The notes under the pieces: generated by a model
What the model was told of the DNA's origin: nothing
Databases searched by the model: none
The model's input: the letters and a program-made list of their open reading frames with translations, nothing else
In this document: positions 40,138 to 49,550 of the stretch, piece by piece
Layout of the letters: every line of letters starts with the position of its first letter
Position numbering within the stretch: the first letter of the stretch is position 1
Origin: Eubacterium sp.
GTDB lineage: Bacteria > Bacillota_A > Clostridia > Lachnospirales > Lachnospiraceae
DNA length: 49,550 nucleotides
NCBI GenBank assembly: GCA_017475785.1
Contig: JAFVEX010000140.1
Coordinates: 1 to 49,550 of the forward strand
Reading direction: 5' to 3'
Position numbers and translations under genes: made by a program

Positions 40138-40751
40138 GCCTGTTGACGACATGGGGGTATTCATTAACGGATATCGACACACTGCCGGATATGATGGATG
40201 CGGATGGCTTCCGGACAATGACCGGGCGCAGCGATGATGAGGATCGGGTTAACGCAGAAATATCTGCAGCATGTGCGGCTATCCGCAATTATGTAGGATG
40301 GCATCTGGCACCGGCTGAAGACTGTGACTTCAGAACGATAGCATCAGACAGGCGCGTTACCCGTGTCGGAAGGGATATGTTGGTACAGCTTCCGGCGCGG
40401 TATGTGACAGAAGTAACATCCGTGTCGATCAACGGGACTGAATACGAATCATTTTACGCAGATCCGAACGGACTGCTGAGGGTGTTCGATGTCCCAATGG
40501 TTTCCCGGAGTGACCTGGTTGTAATCAGATACACTGCGGGACTGACCGGCGAAATGCTCGCGCCGATCAGTGAACTAATTGCGCACCGTGTCACACATGC
40601 GCTCGCGGTTCCGCCGGGAATTACATCGGAGGCGTCCGGCGGCGTGTCCGTGACATATAACGCGACATGGATCAATAATTCAAGGGCTACAGCCCTGGCC
40701 GGGGATAACAAGGAGTTGTTGGTTCCTTACAAGGTGCAGGGGGTGTTCTGA
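40134..40751 (+). CDS. Head-tail connector (gp6-like)
   Basis: A 205-aa protein. DEDRVNAEISAACAAIRNYVGWHL is the typical helical start of gp6/gp15-like connectors, followed by a beta domain (VTEVTSVSINGTEY, DLVVIRYTAG) and a C-terminal helix. It attaches below the portal. Overlaps both neighbours by a few bases. Confidence 0.8.
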   Translation: MSLLTTWGYSLTDIDTLPDMMDADGFRTMTGRSDDEDRVNAEISAACAAIRNYVGWHLAPAEDCDFRTIASDRRVTRVGRDMLVQLPARYVTEVTSVSINGTEYESFYADPNGLLRVFDVPMVSRSDLVVIRYTAGLTGEMLAPISELIAHRVTHALAVPPGITSEASGGVSVTYNATWINNSRATALAGDNKELLVPYKVQGVF

Positions 40752-41089
40752 TGGCTGTCCAATCATTCTGGAGGCAGACGATTACACGTTTGCGTCCCGC
40801 AGAGAAAACAGAACGGGGTTCAAAGGTTTACGACTGGAGCAATCCCGGCGAGTTAGACATCCCCGGATGCTCAGTGCAGCCATCCAGCACAAGCCTGTCG
40901 CAGGACGGGCGGGTGCTCGGCGTGCAGGACGGACTAACGGTCTATGCGCCGGTAGACGCAGATGTTCGCGCGGGGGACAGGATCCGTTTCAATGGGAGCG
41001 TGTACGCGATCAACGGAGATCCGCTTGTGTGGCCGGGCGTTGCACGTATGGAGCACATGCAGCTGAACCTGCAGAGGTGGCGCGGATGA
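40751..41089 (+). CDS. Head closure / head-tail adaptor protein
   Basis: A 112-aa beta-rich protein, MAVQSFWRQTITRLRPAEK..., with the adaptor-type segment VRAGDRIRFNGSVYAINGDP. Its position after the connector and its size match head-tail stoppers. Start overlaps the previous stop. Confidence 0.7.
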   Translation: MAVQSFWRQTITRLRPAEKTERGSKVYDWSNPGELDIPGCSVQPSSTSLSQDGRVLGVQDGLTVYAPVDADVRAGDRIRFNGSVYAINGDPLVWPGVARMEHMQLNLQRWRG

Positions 41090-41367
41090 GCACGAAGATC
41101 AAGATCGAGTGGAAACCGCAGGGTTTTGCTGAATGCCTGGAAGGCCTCGGCGGACAGGTGCAGGCAGAAGCGGAGAAAATCGCAGCAAGGGCGTCAGGTT
41201 ACCTTACGGGCGGCGGGGGGTTCCACGTGGAAATGGCAAACGCGCCGAGGTACCAGGACTCATCATATGGTGTGTCTCGCCCGGTGGCATATGTCATGGC
41301 AAACGATGACGAAAGTTCAAAGGAAGAGGCGGAAAACAAAATCCTCAGTAAGGCGGTGACAGGATGA
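41086..41367 (+). CDS. Minor structural protein (gp10/HK97 tail-completion type)
   Basis: A 93-aa protein, MSTKIKIEWKPQGFAECLEGL..., short for the HK97 gp10-like family but in the same gene position. The ATG at 41086 overlaps the previous stop; longer frames run back into the previous gene and are rejected. Confidence 0.6.
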   Translation: MSTKIKIEWKPQGFAECLEGLGGQVQAEAEKIAARASGYLTGGGGFHVEMANAPRYQDSSYGVSRPVAYVMANDDESSKEEAENKILSKAVTG

Positions 41368-41747
41368 TTATCAACAAATCCATTGATATCGAAGATGAAA
41401 TCAGGGCTGCACTGACTGGCTATCTGGCGGTGTATTGCCGCCCGCTTCCTGCGGAGTATTCCCTGCCGCATATCCTTGTCACACAGGTGGGTGGAACGGA
41501 TTCACAGACCATCGACAGGTTTGAGGTCGTACTGGACTCACGAGCAGAAACAGAGGCGTCCGCCATTGATTATCTGAACACGGCAATCGGTATTTTAAAA
41601 CAGGTGGCAAAGGAGCAGACAGCTGCACTGCGCCATGTAGTAGTAAACTCATCCGGGTCATGGGGACAGGATCCCGTCCGCCCGGATCTGGCGATGTGCT
41701 CGGCTCGATTGGAAGTCGTGGCACATCAGACAAAAAAGGAGGTTTAA
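41364..41747 (+). CDS. Tail completion / tail terminator protein
   Basis: A 127-aa protein, MIINKSIDIEDEIRAALTGYL.... The long helix EASAIDYLNTAIGILKQVA and the strand SARLEVVAHQ fit tail terminators that cap the tail tube. Placed just before the tail tube gene and overlapping the previous stop. Confidence 0.65.
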   Translation: MIINKSIDIEDEIRAALTGYLAVYCRPLPAEYSLPHILVTQVGGTDSQTIDRFEVVLDSRAETEASAIDYLNTAIGILKQVAKEQTAALRHVVVNSSGSWGQDPVRPDLAMCSARLEVVAHQTKKEV

Positions 41748-41750
41748 AAA

Positions 41751-42299
41751 ATGGATGTAAAACTTGGTGCTGGCCGCGCAACAGGAATGTTTTATCACGC
41801 ACCCGCAGGGACGGCGCTTCCGTCGTATCCGTCAGAAACCCTTGATGCGGCATGGACCCACATCGGCGATGTATCTGACGCAGGCATCACGCTTGCACTC
41901 GACAAAAGTTCCGAGAACCTGCGCAACTGGGCGAATGTGATCAAGCGCGTTATTCTGACGGATCATTCAGAGACTATTCAGGCTCCGATCATGGACACGA
42001 CAGAGGAATCCCTGAAGGCAGTCCTTGGCGAGGATAATGTCACGGTCACAGCCGCATCCGGCAGCCACGGAAAGAAAGTCGTTGCAAATCTTTCGTCTGG
42101 AAGCCTGCCGGATGAAGAGGCATTCCTGTGGGTAATGAAGGACGGGGACGACCTCATTGCGATTGGATGCACAAACGGACAGGTGTCTGCAGTTGACAAC
42201 GTAAACTTCGCGCCTGGAGCAGCAATTAACTGGACGCCTACGATCACGGCAATGGGAGACAACGGATTCCAGCTGATAATGGAAGAGGCTGTGGCTTAA
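41751..42299 (+). CDS. Major tail (tube) protein
   Basis: A 182-aa beta-sandwich-like protein (LGAGRATGMFYHAPAGTAL..., WTHIGDVSDAGITLALDKSS, WTPTITAMGDNGFQLIMEE), four bp after its neighbour. Size, pattern and place before the tail chaperones identify it as the tube subunit. Confidence 0.8.
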   Translation: MDVKLGAGRATGMFYHAPAGTALPSYPSETLDAAWTHIGDVSDAGITLALDKSSENLRNWANVIKRVILTDHSETIQAPIMDTTEESLKAVLGEDNVTVTAASGSHGKKVVANLSSGSLPDEEAFLWVMKDGDDLIAIGCTNGQVSAVDNVNFAPGAAINWTPTITAMGDNGFQLIMEEAVA

Positions 42300-42321
42300 T
42301 TGGCAAGCAGGAGGAAGGGAA

Positions 42322-42591
42322 ATGGTGGCAGAATTTACACTTAAATCGGCTGAGGTAAAAACGATCAAAATCAATTATGATGGTGATTCCTTCGAACTGC
42401 CGCTTCAGGGAAGCCTCTCGTTCAAAGAAGCGATAATGCTCGGGACCCCGGACGGGACATATGCATTCATGAAGAAGCACATTCCGGAGGAGATCATGGA
42501 TAAACTGAAGGTCGAGGAGTACAACAAGCTCCTTGACATCTACAGGAACGAATCCGAGAAACAGTCCGGTAAAACCCTGGGGGAATCGTAA
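42322..42591 (+). CDS. Tail assembly chaperone, short form (G)
   Basis: An 89-aa protein, MVAEFTLKSAEVKTIKINY..., positioned as lambda G between tube and tape measure. It ends KTLGES at 42591 just after the run CTGGGGGAA. The downstream open frame has no usable start, so a fraction of ribosomes probably shift -1 here to make a G-T fusion that recruits the tape measure protein. Confidence 0.75.
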   Translation: MVAEFTLKSAEVKTIKINYDGDSFELPLQGSLSFKEAIMLGTPDGTYAFMKKHIPEEIMDKLKVEEYNKLLDIYRNESEKQSGKTLGES

Positions 42592-43040
42592 GCCTCGCGA
42601 ATGCGATTGCACAATACCGCGAGGCGATTGAACACGACCTGCTCACAAACACAGGCCATGAGCTGGAAGATGTCGGGCGCACCCTGTCATGGGATGCGCT
42701 CGATTCTTTTTTGAGCAATTCCGAGCCGGATTCCGCCCTGATGCGGACGCTGAACCCGGACGTTGCAGCATGGTCAAACACACTAAAGACGAATGTAATA
42801 CTTGCAGATATCTTCGACATACTGGCAATGATCAATGCAAACCTGATTGCAATCGGAACGAGGAAAGCGGCGAGGTCGCCTAAGAAGTATCCGAGGCCGT
42901 TCCAAAAAGATCCCGAAAGCGAACGGCATTTTGGCCGCGGGGCATTGCCTGTTGATGAGCTGCATGAATGGATAGAAGAAAAGAGGCGAGATCATGCCAG
43001 AAGTAGCACAGGCGACCATAACCGTCACACCGGTACTTGA
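42573..43040 (+). CDS. Tail assembly chaperone, T extension by -1 frameshift
   Basis: The frame is open from 42573 and has no ATG with a ribosome site at its beginning. After a -1 slip on the GGGGG run at 42579-42583 the protein continues GGA ATC GTA, giving IVSLANAIAQYREAIEHDL and about 150 further residues with a Lys/Arg-rich C-terminus. The frame overlaps the tape measure start by 47 bp. Annotators may show only a shorter piece from TTG 42711. Confidence 0.7.
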   Translation, partial: NPGGIVSLANAIAQYREAIEHDLLTNTGHELEDVGRTLSWDALDSFLSNSEPDSALMRTLNPDVAAWSNTLKTNVILADIFDILAMINANLIAIGTRKAARSPKKYPRPFQKDPESERHFGRGALPVDELHEWIEEKRRDHARSSTGDHNRHTGT

Positions 43041-45528
43041 AGGCGCGCAGCAATCCTTAACTGAACAATTAACCGGTGCCGCAGATCCGGCAGGCAAGGC
43101 CGCCGGTACTGCCGCCGGGCAGAGCATGGGTCAGGCGCTCGGCGATGGCATGACGAAAGCGGGCGGAGCGCTCACCAAAGGAGTTACAGCGCCCCTAACC
43201 GCAATCGGCACTGCAGCCGTGGCCTCATGGAAGGAAGTGGATAACGGTCTGGATACCATTGTGCAGAAGACAGGTGCGTCCGGTGACGCACTCGACAGCA
43301 TGCAGGGCATCCTGAACAATATTGCCACGTCCATTCCAACGGACTTTGAAACAGCCGGATCCGCAATCGGCGAGGTCAACACGAGATTCGGACTGACAGG
43401 AAAGGCGCTGGAAAAACTATCCGGGCACTTTATCAAATTTGCAGCCCTCAACGGTCAGGACGTTTCCAACTCTGTTGATTCCGTGTCGAAAATGATGGCC
43501 GCCTTTGGCCTGGAAGCCGCAGACGCGGGCAAGATGCTCGATGCCCTGAATGTGGTCGGTCAGCAGACCGGCGTCGATGTCGGGACACTTGCAGACACGG
43601 TAGCCTCTAACGCAAAGCAGTTCCGGGAAATGGGACTGTCTGCGGAAGAAGCGGCGTCTTTCCTCGGTTCGGCATCGATGGCCGGGCTGGATTCATCTGC
43701 CGCAATGATGGGCTTGAAGACAGCCATGAAGGAGGCAGCAGGGGACGGAAAGACACTGGGTGAAGTCCTGGCGGAATTTGATGAGACCATGAGCAGCAAC
43801 GCGTCGGAATCCGACAAACTGGCTGCGGCGTATGAGTTGTTCGGTACCAGGGCAGGGGGTGCGATAGAGAACGCGGTTGCAAACGGAAAACTCAACCTAA
43901 CGGATTTTACGTCATCGCTCGGAGACTTCGAAGGTTCTGTAAACGAAACATTTGAGGGAACGCTGGATCCGATGGATGGATTCCAGACAACACTGAACGA
44001 GATCAAGCTGCTCGGCGCTGACATTGTTACAGCTGCGGGTCCTGCACTCAAACAAATATTCGAGAGCGTCGCGGATGCAGTCGGTAAGGTGTCCGAAAAG
44101 TGGAATAGCCTGTCACCTGAAATGCAGGAAACAATCACAAAGGCCGCCGGGATTGCTGCGGCTGCAGGTCCGTTGCTGGCAATCGGCGGCAAGGTGATCG
44201 GCGGCATATCAACTATCGCAGGCGGTCTTGGCGGACTGGTAAGCAAGATTGGCGGAATTGGTTCGGCGGCGTCGACTGCTGCCGCGCCGGTTGCTTCAGC
44301 CGCCGGTTCGTTTGGGACGTTTGCCGGACAGGCACTGAAGATGGTTGCGGCTGCAGCGGCTCTTTGGATTACAGCGCAGGCTATCCAGACATTGGTAAAT
44401 GCGGCGATCCAGATTTCATCTGCAGGAGGGACTGCAATTGCTGTTCTCGCCGGTATGGCAACCGGAATCGGCGTGCTGATGGGCGTTGCAGCGGCAGTTG
44501 GACCCGCCATGTCAGCGGGCGCAATAGGGTTTGCGGCTTTTGGGGCTGCAGCGCTTGGAATCGGCGAAGGTATCAACCTTGCAGCGTCTGGAATCTCGAA
44601 AGTAATTGATACGGTCGGAAAGCTGGTGGGTGTGATATCCAGCAATGCGCCGGGAATCACTTCGATCATTGAGGGCATTGGAAGCGCGGTGGATGGCACC
44701 ATCACGACAATTTCCGAAGGGATTGCGACAGTAATCGACGCAATCACAGGCGGCCTTTCAGGGGTGCTGGATTCGCTTGCAGGCGTTTTTGACAGCATTG
44801 GAAAAGCGGCAATGAATGCCGGTACAGGTTTTGGGACACTGACTGACGCGGTGATCAATCTGGTATCCAACACAGGTGTCATGGATCTGGCGGCTACGCT
44901 GACAGCTACCGCAAAAGGCGTAAAAGACATTACCTCTGCGGCGTCTGAGGCAGGTAAGGGCGCGTCTGGGGTGTCACAGCTTGGCACATCGCTTGGAAAA
45001 CTCGTATCGAGCGCGCGTCAGGCGGGAAACAACTTTAAAACATTTTCTGCATCCATCAAAACAACGATGAGCACTGCGGGTACAGCGATCAAAAACGCAG
45101 GGCTTAACGACAGGATGCGGGAGATGATGACCAGTGTGATTACGACCGCAAAAGGTCAGATTCAGGCATTGCAGGGCGCATTCAGCAGTACGACATTCAG
45201 TTTCAATCAGCACATTGCGGTACCACACTTCAGCATGTCCGGAAAGTTTGACGCGAAGTCAGGTTCCGTGCCGAGTGTGTATGTGTCCGGCTGGTGGGCA
45301 AAAGCCGCAAAGTACGGCGCGCTGTTTACCGAACCGACGATTATCGGTGTAGGTGACGCAAACGAGGGTGAGGTACTGCTCGGCGAAAAGAAACTGCGGG
45401 AGCTCGCAGGCGGCGGCAGGGGCGACATCAACATCAACCTTTACTATGACGCATCAGACGACGCAAATGACATGGCTCGGGACTGTGCGAGAATAATCCA
45501 GCGGTACAGAATGGCGGGGGCGATTTAA
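42994..45528 (+). CDS. Tape measure protein
   Basis: An 844-aa protein, rich in Ala and Gly, setting tail length and ejected with DNA. The first half has the phage-tail tape-measure pattern (ASWKEVDNGLDTIVQKTGAS, MGLSAEEAASFLGSASMAG, AAAYELFGTRAGGAIENAV). Hydrophobic stretches near 440-540 may span the host membrane at DNA entry. GAGGCG precedes the start. It is short for the group, implying a short tail of roughly 120-130 nm by the usual length rule. Confidence 0.93.
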   Translation: MPEVAQATITVTPVLEGAQQSLTEQLTGAADPAGKAAGTAAGQSMGQALGDGMTKAGGALTKGVTAPLTAIGTAAVASWKEVDNGLDTIVQKTGASGDALDSMQGILNNIATSIPTDFETAGSAIGEVNTRFGLTGKALEKLSGHFIKFAALNGQDVSNSVDSVSKMMAAFGLEAADAGKMLDALNVVGQQTGVDVGTLADTVASNAKQFREMGLSAEEAASFLGSASMAGLDSSAAMMGLKTAMKEAAGDGKTLGEVLAEFDETMSSNASESDKLAAAYELFGTRAGGAIENAVANGKLNLTDFTSSLGDFEGSVNETFEGTLDPMDGFQTTLNEIKLLGADIVTAAGPALKQIFESVADAVGKVSEKWNSLSPEMQETITKAAGIAAAAGPLLAIGGKVIGGISTIAGGLGGLVSKIGGIGSAASTAAAPVASAAGSFGTFAGQALKMVAAAAALWITAQAIQTLVNAAIQISSAGGTAIAVLAGMATGIGVLMGVAAAVGPAMSAGAIGFAAFGAAALGIGEGINLAASGISKVIDTVGKLVGVISSNAPGITSIIEGIGSAVDGTITTISEGIATVIDAITGGLSGVLDSLAGVFDSIGKAAMNAGTGFGTLTDAVINLVSNTGVMDLAATLTATAKGVKDITSAASEAGKGASGVSQLGTSLGKLVSSARQAGNNFKTFSASIKTTMSTAGTAIKNAGLNDRMREMMTSVITTAKGQIQALQGAFSSTTFSFNQHIAVPHFSMSGKFDAKSGSVPSVYVSGWWAKAAKYGALFTEPTIIGVGDANEGEVLLGEKKLRELAGGGRGDININLYYDASDDANDMARDCARIIQRYRMAGAI

Positions 45529-48500
45529 ATGGCGACATATAAATACAAAGGCGCGGAGATTACAGGGACATCTACAACTGCGAAGGTGTTCAAGAACTCC
45601 GGCGTCAAAAGCGCGGTTGCAGGTGATTATTACCTCAACCGTTTGACTGGTCATGTGTACAAGTGTACAGTAGGCGGCGCCCCGAAAGCCGCAAAGTGGA
45701 AGTACATGAAGACAGATATTGTCGGCCCGCCAGAGGTCGGAGTTAATAAACTGGCTCTGAAACGTAACGGGTACAAGATGGAAGCCACATGGGCTGTTCC
45801 ATCTAAGCTGACAGACAAACAGAATGGCAGGCGGGCAACAGCCCTGCAAATCACCTGGCAATTGATTAAAGCGGGAAAAGACCCGATAAAGGCTTATATT
45901 GACAAGAAGGAATCAGACACAGCTGAGTCGATTAACCTGAACAATGTGAAGTTTGGGAGTACAAAGTACACTCGTGAATCGTTCTATCCATTCTCCGGGA
46001 AGCCGAAACTCTCGAGCGTGTCGGTTATGGTTCAGCCGCGCAATACGCTTGGTTTCGTTGACTGGGACTCGGTTCAGTATGTATTTGAAAAACCCAGGAA
46101 GCCGTCGATCGGCTCATTTTCGTTTAACACAGAAACGGGTGTTGTATCGGTTACCATTACCACAAATGCAGGTACGGATAAGTATGAGCGATATGACACG
46201 AAGTATAAAATGACCGTAACGGATACGCGAACGGGTAAGACAAGAACGGTTTATGATTCACACTCAACCAGCACGAGTTCTTCGTTGACGTTCAATGTGT
46301 CTGATTATCAGCAGTTCACTTACAGCCAATACGCAAAGATTACCGTTGAGGCATACGCAAGGGGATTCAAAGGCGATTCTGACACTGTAAAATCGACCTA
46401 TTATGTCGGATACCCGGCACAGGCTACGATCAAGGGTGTCGATATTTCTGGCACAACGTCTTCGGATAAATGTACGGTTCGCATCAGTACCAATAGCACA
46501 ACGGCGCATCCAGTTGACCGGGTTCGGCTTGAATACCTGGCGAACGTATCGTACAGCAAAGCTTCAGACATACCGGGTGATGCCGCATGGGAATCCACGG
46601 ACATAATTGACGATGCAAAGTGTTCGGCGCTTGCAATGGGGGTATCGAACCTGATTCCTGACAGGGGTAATCATACATGGGTGCGGGTAAAATCATGGCA
46701 TTTGTCGGAGGCGGTGCTGTACCGTTATTCGGCATTCATGGAAGTCAAAAAGCTGTATATCTCCGCTCCGACAGCTGCAGACGACAAGATTACCATTATT
46801 TCTGCCACACCTGGAACAGATGGTAAATCAATTGTTGTCGTGCTCGGCTGGAATGAAGCAGGGACTGACGATTCAACAGGCACGGAGTTGACATGGGCGG
46901 ATTCGGAAAACGCGTGGAAGTCCACAAAGGATCCGGACGCTTATGAATTCACATGGTCTGACGGCCGGCGGACAGCGGGCAGCAAAACATATCGAGACAG
47001 TGCCACGATCACCATCAAAGACCTTGACGATGGGACGAAGTATTTCATCAGGGCAAGGCGTTATCTCGAAGGTGACACAATATCATATTCGCCTTATTCC
47101 AACAGCGTTTCATGCTTCACAAGCGAAGCACCTGAAGCAATCGTGGCAACCTGTGGACGGTATGTGGCAAAAGGAGCGTCATTGCCTGTGTATTGGACGT
47201 TCTCTGGGAATGGGCTGCAGAAAAACTGGCAGATTGTAGCTTCAAACGGTACGGTGATCGCAAGCGGACAAGGGAGTATTGGAGCGACACAAATCCAAGC
47301 CAGCAGGCTGTCGCAGTTTGCGTCGAACGGAAGTATTACATTTACGGTACAGGCGTCCACAGGGTCTGGATTTGTTGTGTCTGAGGCTCACACGGTCACG
47401 ATCGTGGACAACCCCGTTATATCACTCGGTGTAATCTCACCGTTGACAGTGCAGCCTATGTCTTTCAGTGTGACGGCGTCAACACTGTGCGATCTTGTCG
47501 TGATCGTGTCCAGCGCAGGTGCATCAGGGCAGTTTCCAGACGGCATGAAGCGCCAGACAATCAATGATACAATCCACAGTGAGATCTGTTCACCTGTTTG
47601 GACGGAAGGGGCAAATGACTATACAGCCACGGTTGAACTGCCAGGCGGACTTGATTTCTGGGATGGGTGCCGGTACCAGATCGTAGTCACGGCGATTGAC
47701 CGTGAGACAGAACTCCGTTCTGAAGAAATCACGGCACTGTTTGATGTTGCATGGGCGCATCAGGCTCCGAGTGTGTATCCGGCAGCCACTTATACACTTA
47801 CGGCAGACGCAGCGGTAGATCCGGATGCCAATTATTATACTTATGACAGTGTCGCGGATGAATATACAGTGGTAGATACAGAAGGCGGTGAGAATCCTGC
47901 ATCACAGGGATGGTACACCATGACGGAAATACCCTGGATCACGCTCGAAGCGATCGACACGACAGACGATCAGGGCGTCCACCATCAGGCCATGCAGATC
48001 ACACTGGTTCCGCCGGCAAATTCGCTCGCAACAGACGTGTATGACATATATCGCCTGACGGGTGACGGAGCGTACCTGATCGGAGAGAGTTTTCCGTTAG
48101 AGTGCGTAACGACAGATGAATACGCCCCGTTTGGTTCGAATCTGACGCTGTATTACCGAATCGCAATACGCACTGCAGATGGTGATGTTGAGTTTGGTGA
48201 TTTCGAGTACACGGCAGAAGGGAGCAACATGCGGTTTGACTGGGCAGGTGGTTCGCTGGAGCTCCCATATAACCCGTCGGTCGCAGACAAGTACAAGAAG
48301 GATGTTGATGTCAGGTCACATATGGACGGCACGACAGATGCGTACTGGAACCAGAATATCAAACGATCGGCTTCGTTCAATTCAGATTTGATCTATCTCG
48401 AACAACAGCCGGAAATCGTGTCCGCAAGGCAGCTCGCCAGATATGCGGGCGCAGTGTTTGTCCGCCTGCCGGATGGATCGGCATATGAGGCGGACGTGCA

Positions 48501-48618
48501 GGTCACAGACCTGTCAAGCGACGGACGCATGACAGCAATTGCGCTGGACGCGACAGAGGTAGGGCTGACAGATGAGTTCATCTTGCCGACACCGTTCGAA
48601 GTAAACTCGGAGGGATGA
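45529..48618 (+). CDS. Large tail protein with fibronectin-like repeats
   Basis: A 1029-aa protein starting directly after the tape measure stop. Repeated beta-sandwich units with FN3-like signatures recur (TKYKMTVTDTRTGKTRTVY, YEFTWSDGRRTAGSKTY, FIRARRYLEGDTISYSPYS). The C-terminal part (YLEQQPEIVSARQLARYAG) looks like a distal-tail domain. It probably forms the tail tip and binds host surface sugars. No enzymatic motif was seen. Confidence 0.75.
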   Translation: MATYKYKGAEITGTSTTAKVFKNSGVKSAVAGDYYLNRLTGHVYKCTVGGAPKAAKWKYMKTDIVGPPEVGVNKLALKRNGYKMEATWAVPSKLTDKQNGRRATALQITWQLIKAGKDPIKAYIDKKESDTAESINLNNVKFGSTKYTRESFYPFSGKPKLSSVSVMVQPRNTLGFVDWDSVQYVFEKPRKPSIGSFSFNTETGVVSVTITTNAGTDKYERYDTKYKMTVTDTRTGKTRTVYDSHSTSTSSSLTFNVSDYQQFTYSQYAKITVEAYARGFKGDSDTVKSTYYVGYPAQATIKGVDISGTTSSDKCTVRISTNSTTAHPVDRVRLEYLANVSYSKASDIPGDAAWESTDIIDDAKCSALAMGVSNLIPDRGNHTWVRVKSWHLSEAVLYRYSAFMEVKKLYISAPTAADDKITIISATPGTDGKSIVVVLGWNEAGTDDSTGTELTWADSENAWKSTKDPDAYEFTWSDGRRTAGSKTYRDSATITIKDLDDGTKYFIRARRYLEGDTISYSPYSNSVSCFTSEAPEAIVATCGRYVAKGASLPVYWTFSGNGLQKNWQIVASNGTVIASGQGSIGATQIQASRLSQFASNGSITFTVQASTGSGFVVSEAHTVTIVDNPVISLGVISPLTVQPMSFSVTASTLCDLVVIVSSAGASGQFPDGMKRQTINDTIHSEICSPVWTEGANDYTATVELPGGLDFWDGCRYQIVVTAIDRETELRSEEITALFDVAWAHQAPSVYPAATYTLTADAAVDPDANYYTYDSVADEYTVVDTEGGENPASQGWYTMTEIPWITLEAIDTTDDQGVHHQAMQITLVPPANSLATDVYDIYRLTGDGAYLIGESFPLECVTTDEYAPFGSNLTLYYRIAIRTADGDVEFGDFEYTAEGSNMRFDWAGGSLELPYNPSVADKYKKDVDVRSHMDGTTDAYWNQNIKRSASFNSDLIYLEQQPEIVSARQLARYAGAVFVRLPDGSAYEADVQVTDLSSDGRMTAIALDATEVGLTDEFILPTPFEVNSEG

Positions 48619-48619
48619 G

Positions 48620-49550
48620 ATGGAATGGAGCAAATCTTATTCAACAGAATGGCGGATCTTCCGGGTTAATCGTGATACCTGGGCGGACGCTGAGCAGGTC
48701 ATGCGCGTGGATTCTATGAGCATATCCCGCACCGCTGACGGCAAACTGCTTGAATCGGGCGGGCTTGAAGCCACAGGCGAACTGACGCCGGATTATTACA
48801 GAATCGTCATGACGGCAATACAGGGCGGAGAGATCACGAGAGTGGACGTGGCAACGCTGCTGTTTGATATTGGAGGAGGAAATGTTAATTACGGCGCGCA
48901 GACGCAGGATATGAGCGGGTTTTCCGTGCTGTATCCGGCGTCAAAAACGGCAATTATCGCAGGCGAGTATGCCCCGGCTGGCGTTGATGGGGCAATGTAC
49001 GCAGGCGATTTGCTTGCAAGCACGATCAATGCGCCGGTCGAGGTCGAGGGCTCGTTCACCCTGAATGACCATGTCGTGCATGAACCGGGATCATATGTGC
49101 TTGACGCTGTCTGGTCAGTGCTGGATGCCGGAAACTTCGTCATACAAATCGACGGGCGGGGCATAGTCCATATCCGTCCACGCCCGATCAGTCCGGCACT
49201 GATTCTGGATAGTTCCAACACACGGTTGCTGCAGAACGGCATAGGGATATCTGCTGATATAAGCAGCATACCGAACCGATATATCGTGATTATTGATGAC
49301 AATAGGACGATAGCAGTCAATGATGATCCGAATAGCGAGGTGTCAACAGTATCCCGCGGATACTTTGTGGATGTCGTGGATGAATCACCAACACCTGTCA
49401 ACGGTGAAACAATAGGTGATTATGCCACACGCAGGCTTTCGCAGCTGAGCGTCCTTGAAAGCGAGAGGACATATACAAGAGAGTACGCGCCGGATGTCAA
49501 TCTATATGACATAGTCCGTGGATCCATAGCCGGACTGCAGGGCGATATGC
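48620..49550 (+). CDS. Tail hub / baseplate protein, cut by window end
   Basis: The first 310 codons of a longer gene, MEWSKSYSTEWRIFRVNRDTW.... It matches my recollection of Gp37-like siphovirus tail proteins: a domain around DSMSISRTADGKLLESGGLEATGEL, then an Arg/Asp-rich hub-like region (SADISSIPNRYIVIIDD). It starts two bases after the previous stop behind GGAGGG. The rest lies outside the window. Confidence 0.65.
   Translation, partial: MEWSKSYSTEWRIFRVNRDTWADAEQVMRVDSMSISRTADGKLLESGGLEATGELTPDYYRIVMTAIQGGEITRVDVATLLFDIGGGNVNYGAQTQDMSGFSVLYPASKTAIIAGEYAPAGVDGAMYAGDLLASTINAPVEVEGSFTLNDHVVHEPGSYVLDAVWSVLDAGNFVIQIDGRGIVHIRPRPISPALILDSSNTRLLQNGIGISADISSIPNRYIVIIDDNRTIAVNDDPNSEVSTVSRGYFVDVVDESPTPVNGETIGDYATRRLSQLSVLESERTYTREYAPDVNLYDIVRGSIAGLQGDM

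Noticed and set aside
43560..44987. 475-aa minus-strand open frame
   Set aside because: Opposite the Ala/Gly-rich tape measure gene; its Pro/Ala/Ser repeats are the reverse reading of that composition.

Overview
The window looks like a chromosome segment of a moderately GC-rich, anaerobic Bacillota (Clostridia, probably Lachnospiraceae-like). The gene content, strong Shine-Dalgarno sequences and Firmicutes-type prophage genes point that way; no rRNA gene is present to settle it.

Bases 1-20,006 are a host locus for ammonia assimilation and glutamine use, all on the plus strand. It holds glutamate synthase large and small subunits, a glutamine-dependent PRPP amidotransferase (purF), an ammonium channel fused to a PII sensor, and a six-gene operon: carA, carB, a carbamate kinase, a glutamine synthetase homologue, an ANTAR RNA-binding regulator and pyrG (CTP synthase). 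Nearly every enzyme makes or consumes glutamine nitrogen. Leaders before purF, amt and carA each contain a hairpin with a six-base loop having A at position 1 and G at position 4, the loop type bound by ANTAR proteins. In each leader this hairpin overlaps the 5' arm of a longer stem, which is a clear terminator in front of purF and carA. The glutamine synthetase homologue has lost most metal-ligand and substrate motifs, and the ANTAR protein has a receiver without its phosphorylation site. I infer a glutamine regulon run by RNA antitermination, with a degenerate synthetase as a possible partner or sensor.

From about 20,028 to beyond the right edge lies a tailed-phage (HK97-type siphovirus) prophage. 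Its left attachment site is a tRNA 3' end fragment just after the pyrG terminator. Next come a minus-strand tyrosine integrase with a predicted antisense RNA, a type III toxin-antitoxin of the CptIN/TenpIN kind, and a CI/Cro-like switch with operators built on ACCGTAA. The plus-strand early region has small DNA-binding and membrane proteins, an HUH (rolling-circle type) Rep-like protein, an RNase H-like protein, a PcfJ-like protein, an HNH/Ref-like protein, dUTPase, a late regulator and a retropepsin-like protease. A compact minus-strand cassette (33.1-33.7 kb) with its own promoter, palindromic operator and terminators encodes two tiny membrane peptides and a ribbon-helix-helix protein.

The late operon follows in standard order: HNH nuclease, small and large terminase, portal fused to an F-like head protein, prohead protease, capsid, connectors, tail tube, tail chaperones with a probable -1 frameshift, tape measure, a large fibronectin-rich tail protein and a tail hub protein cut by the window end. 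Lysis genes and the right attachment site are not in the window.
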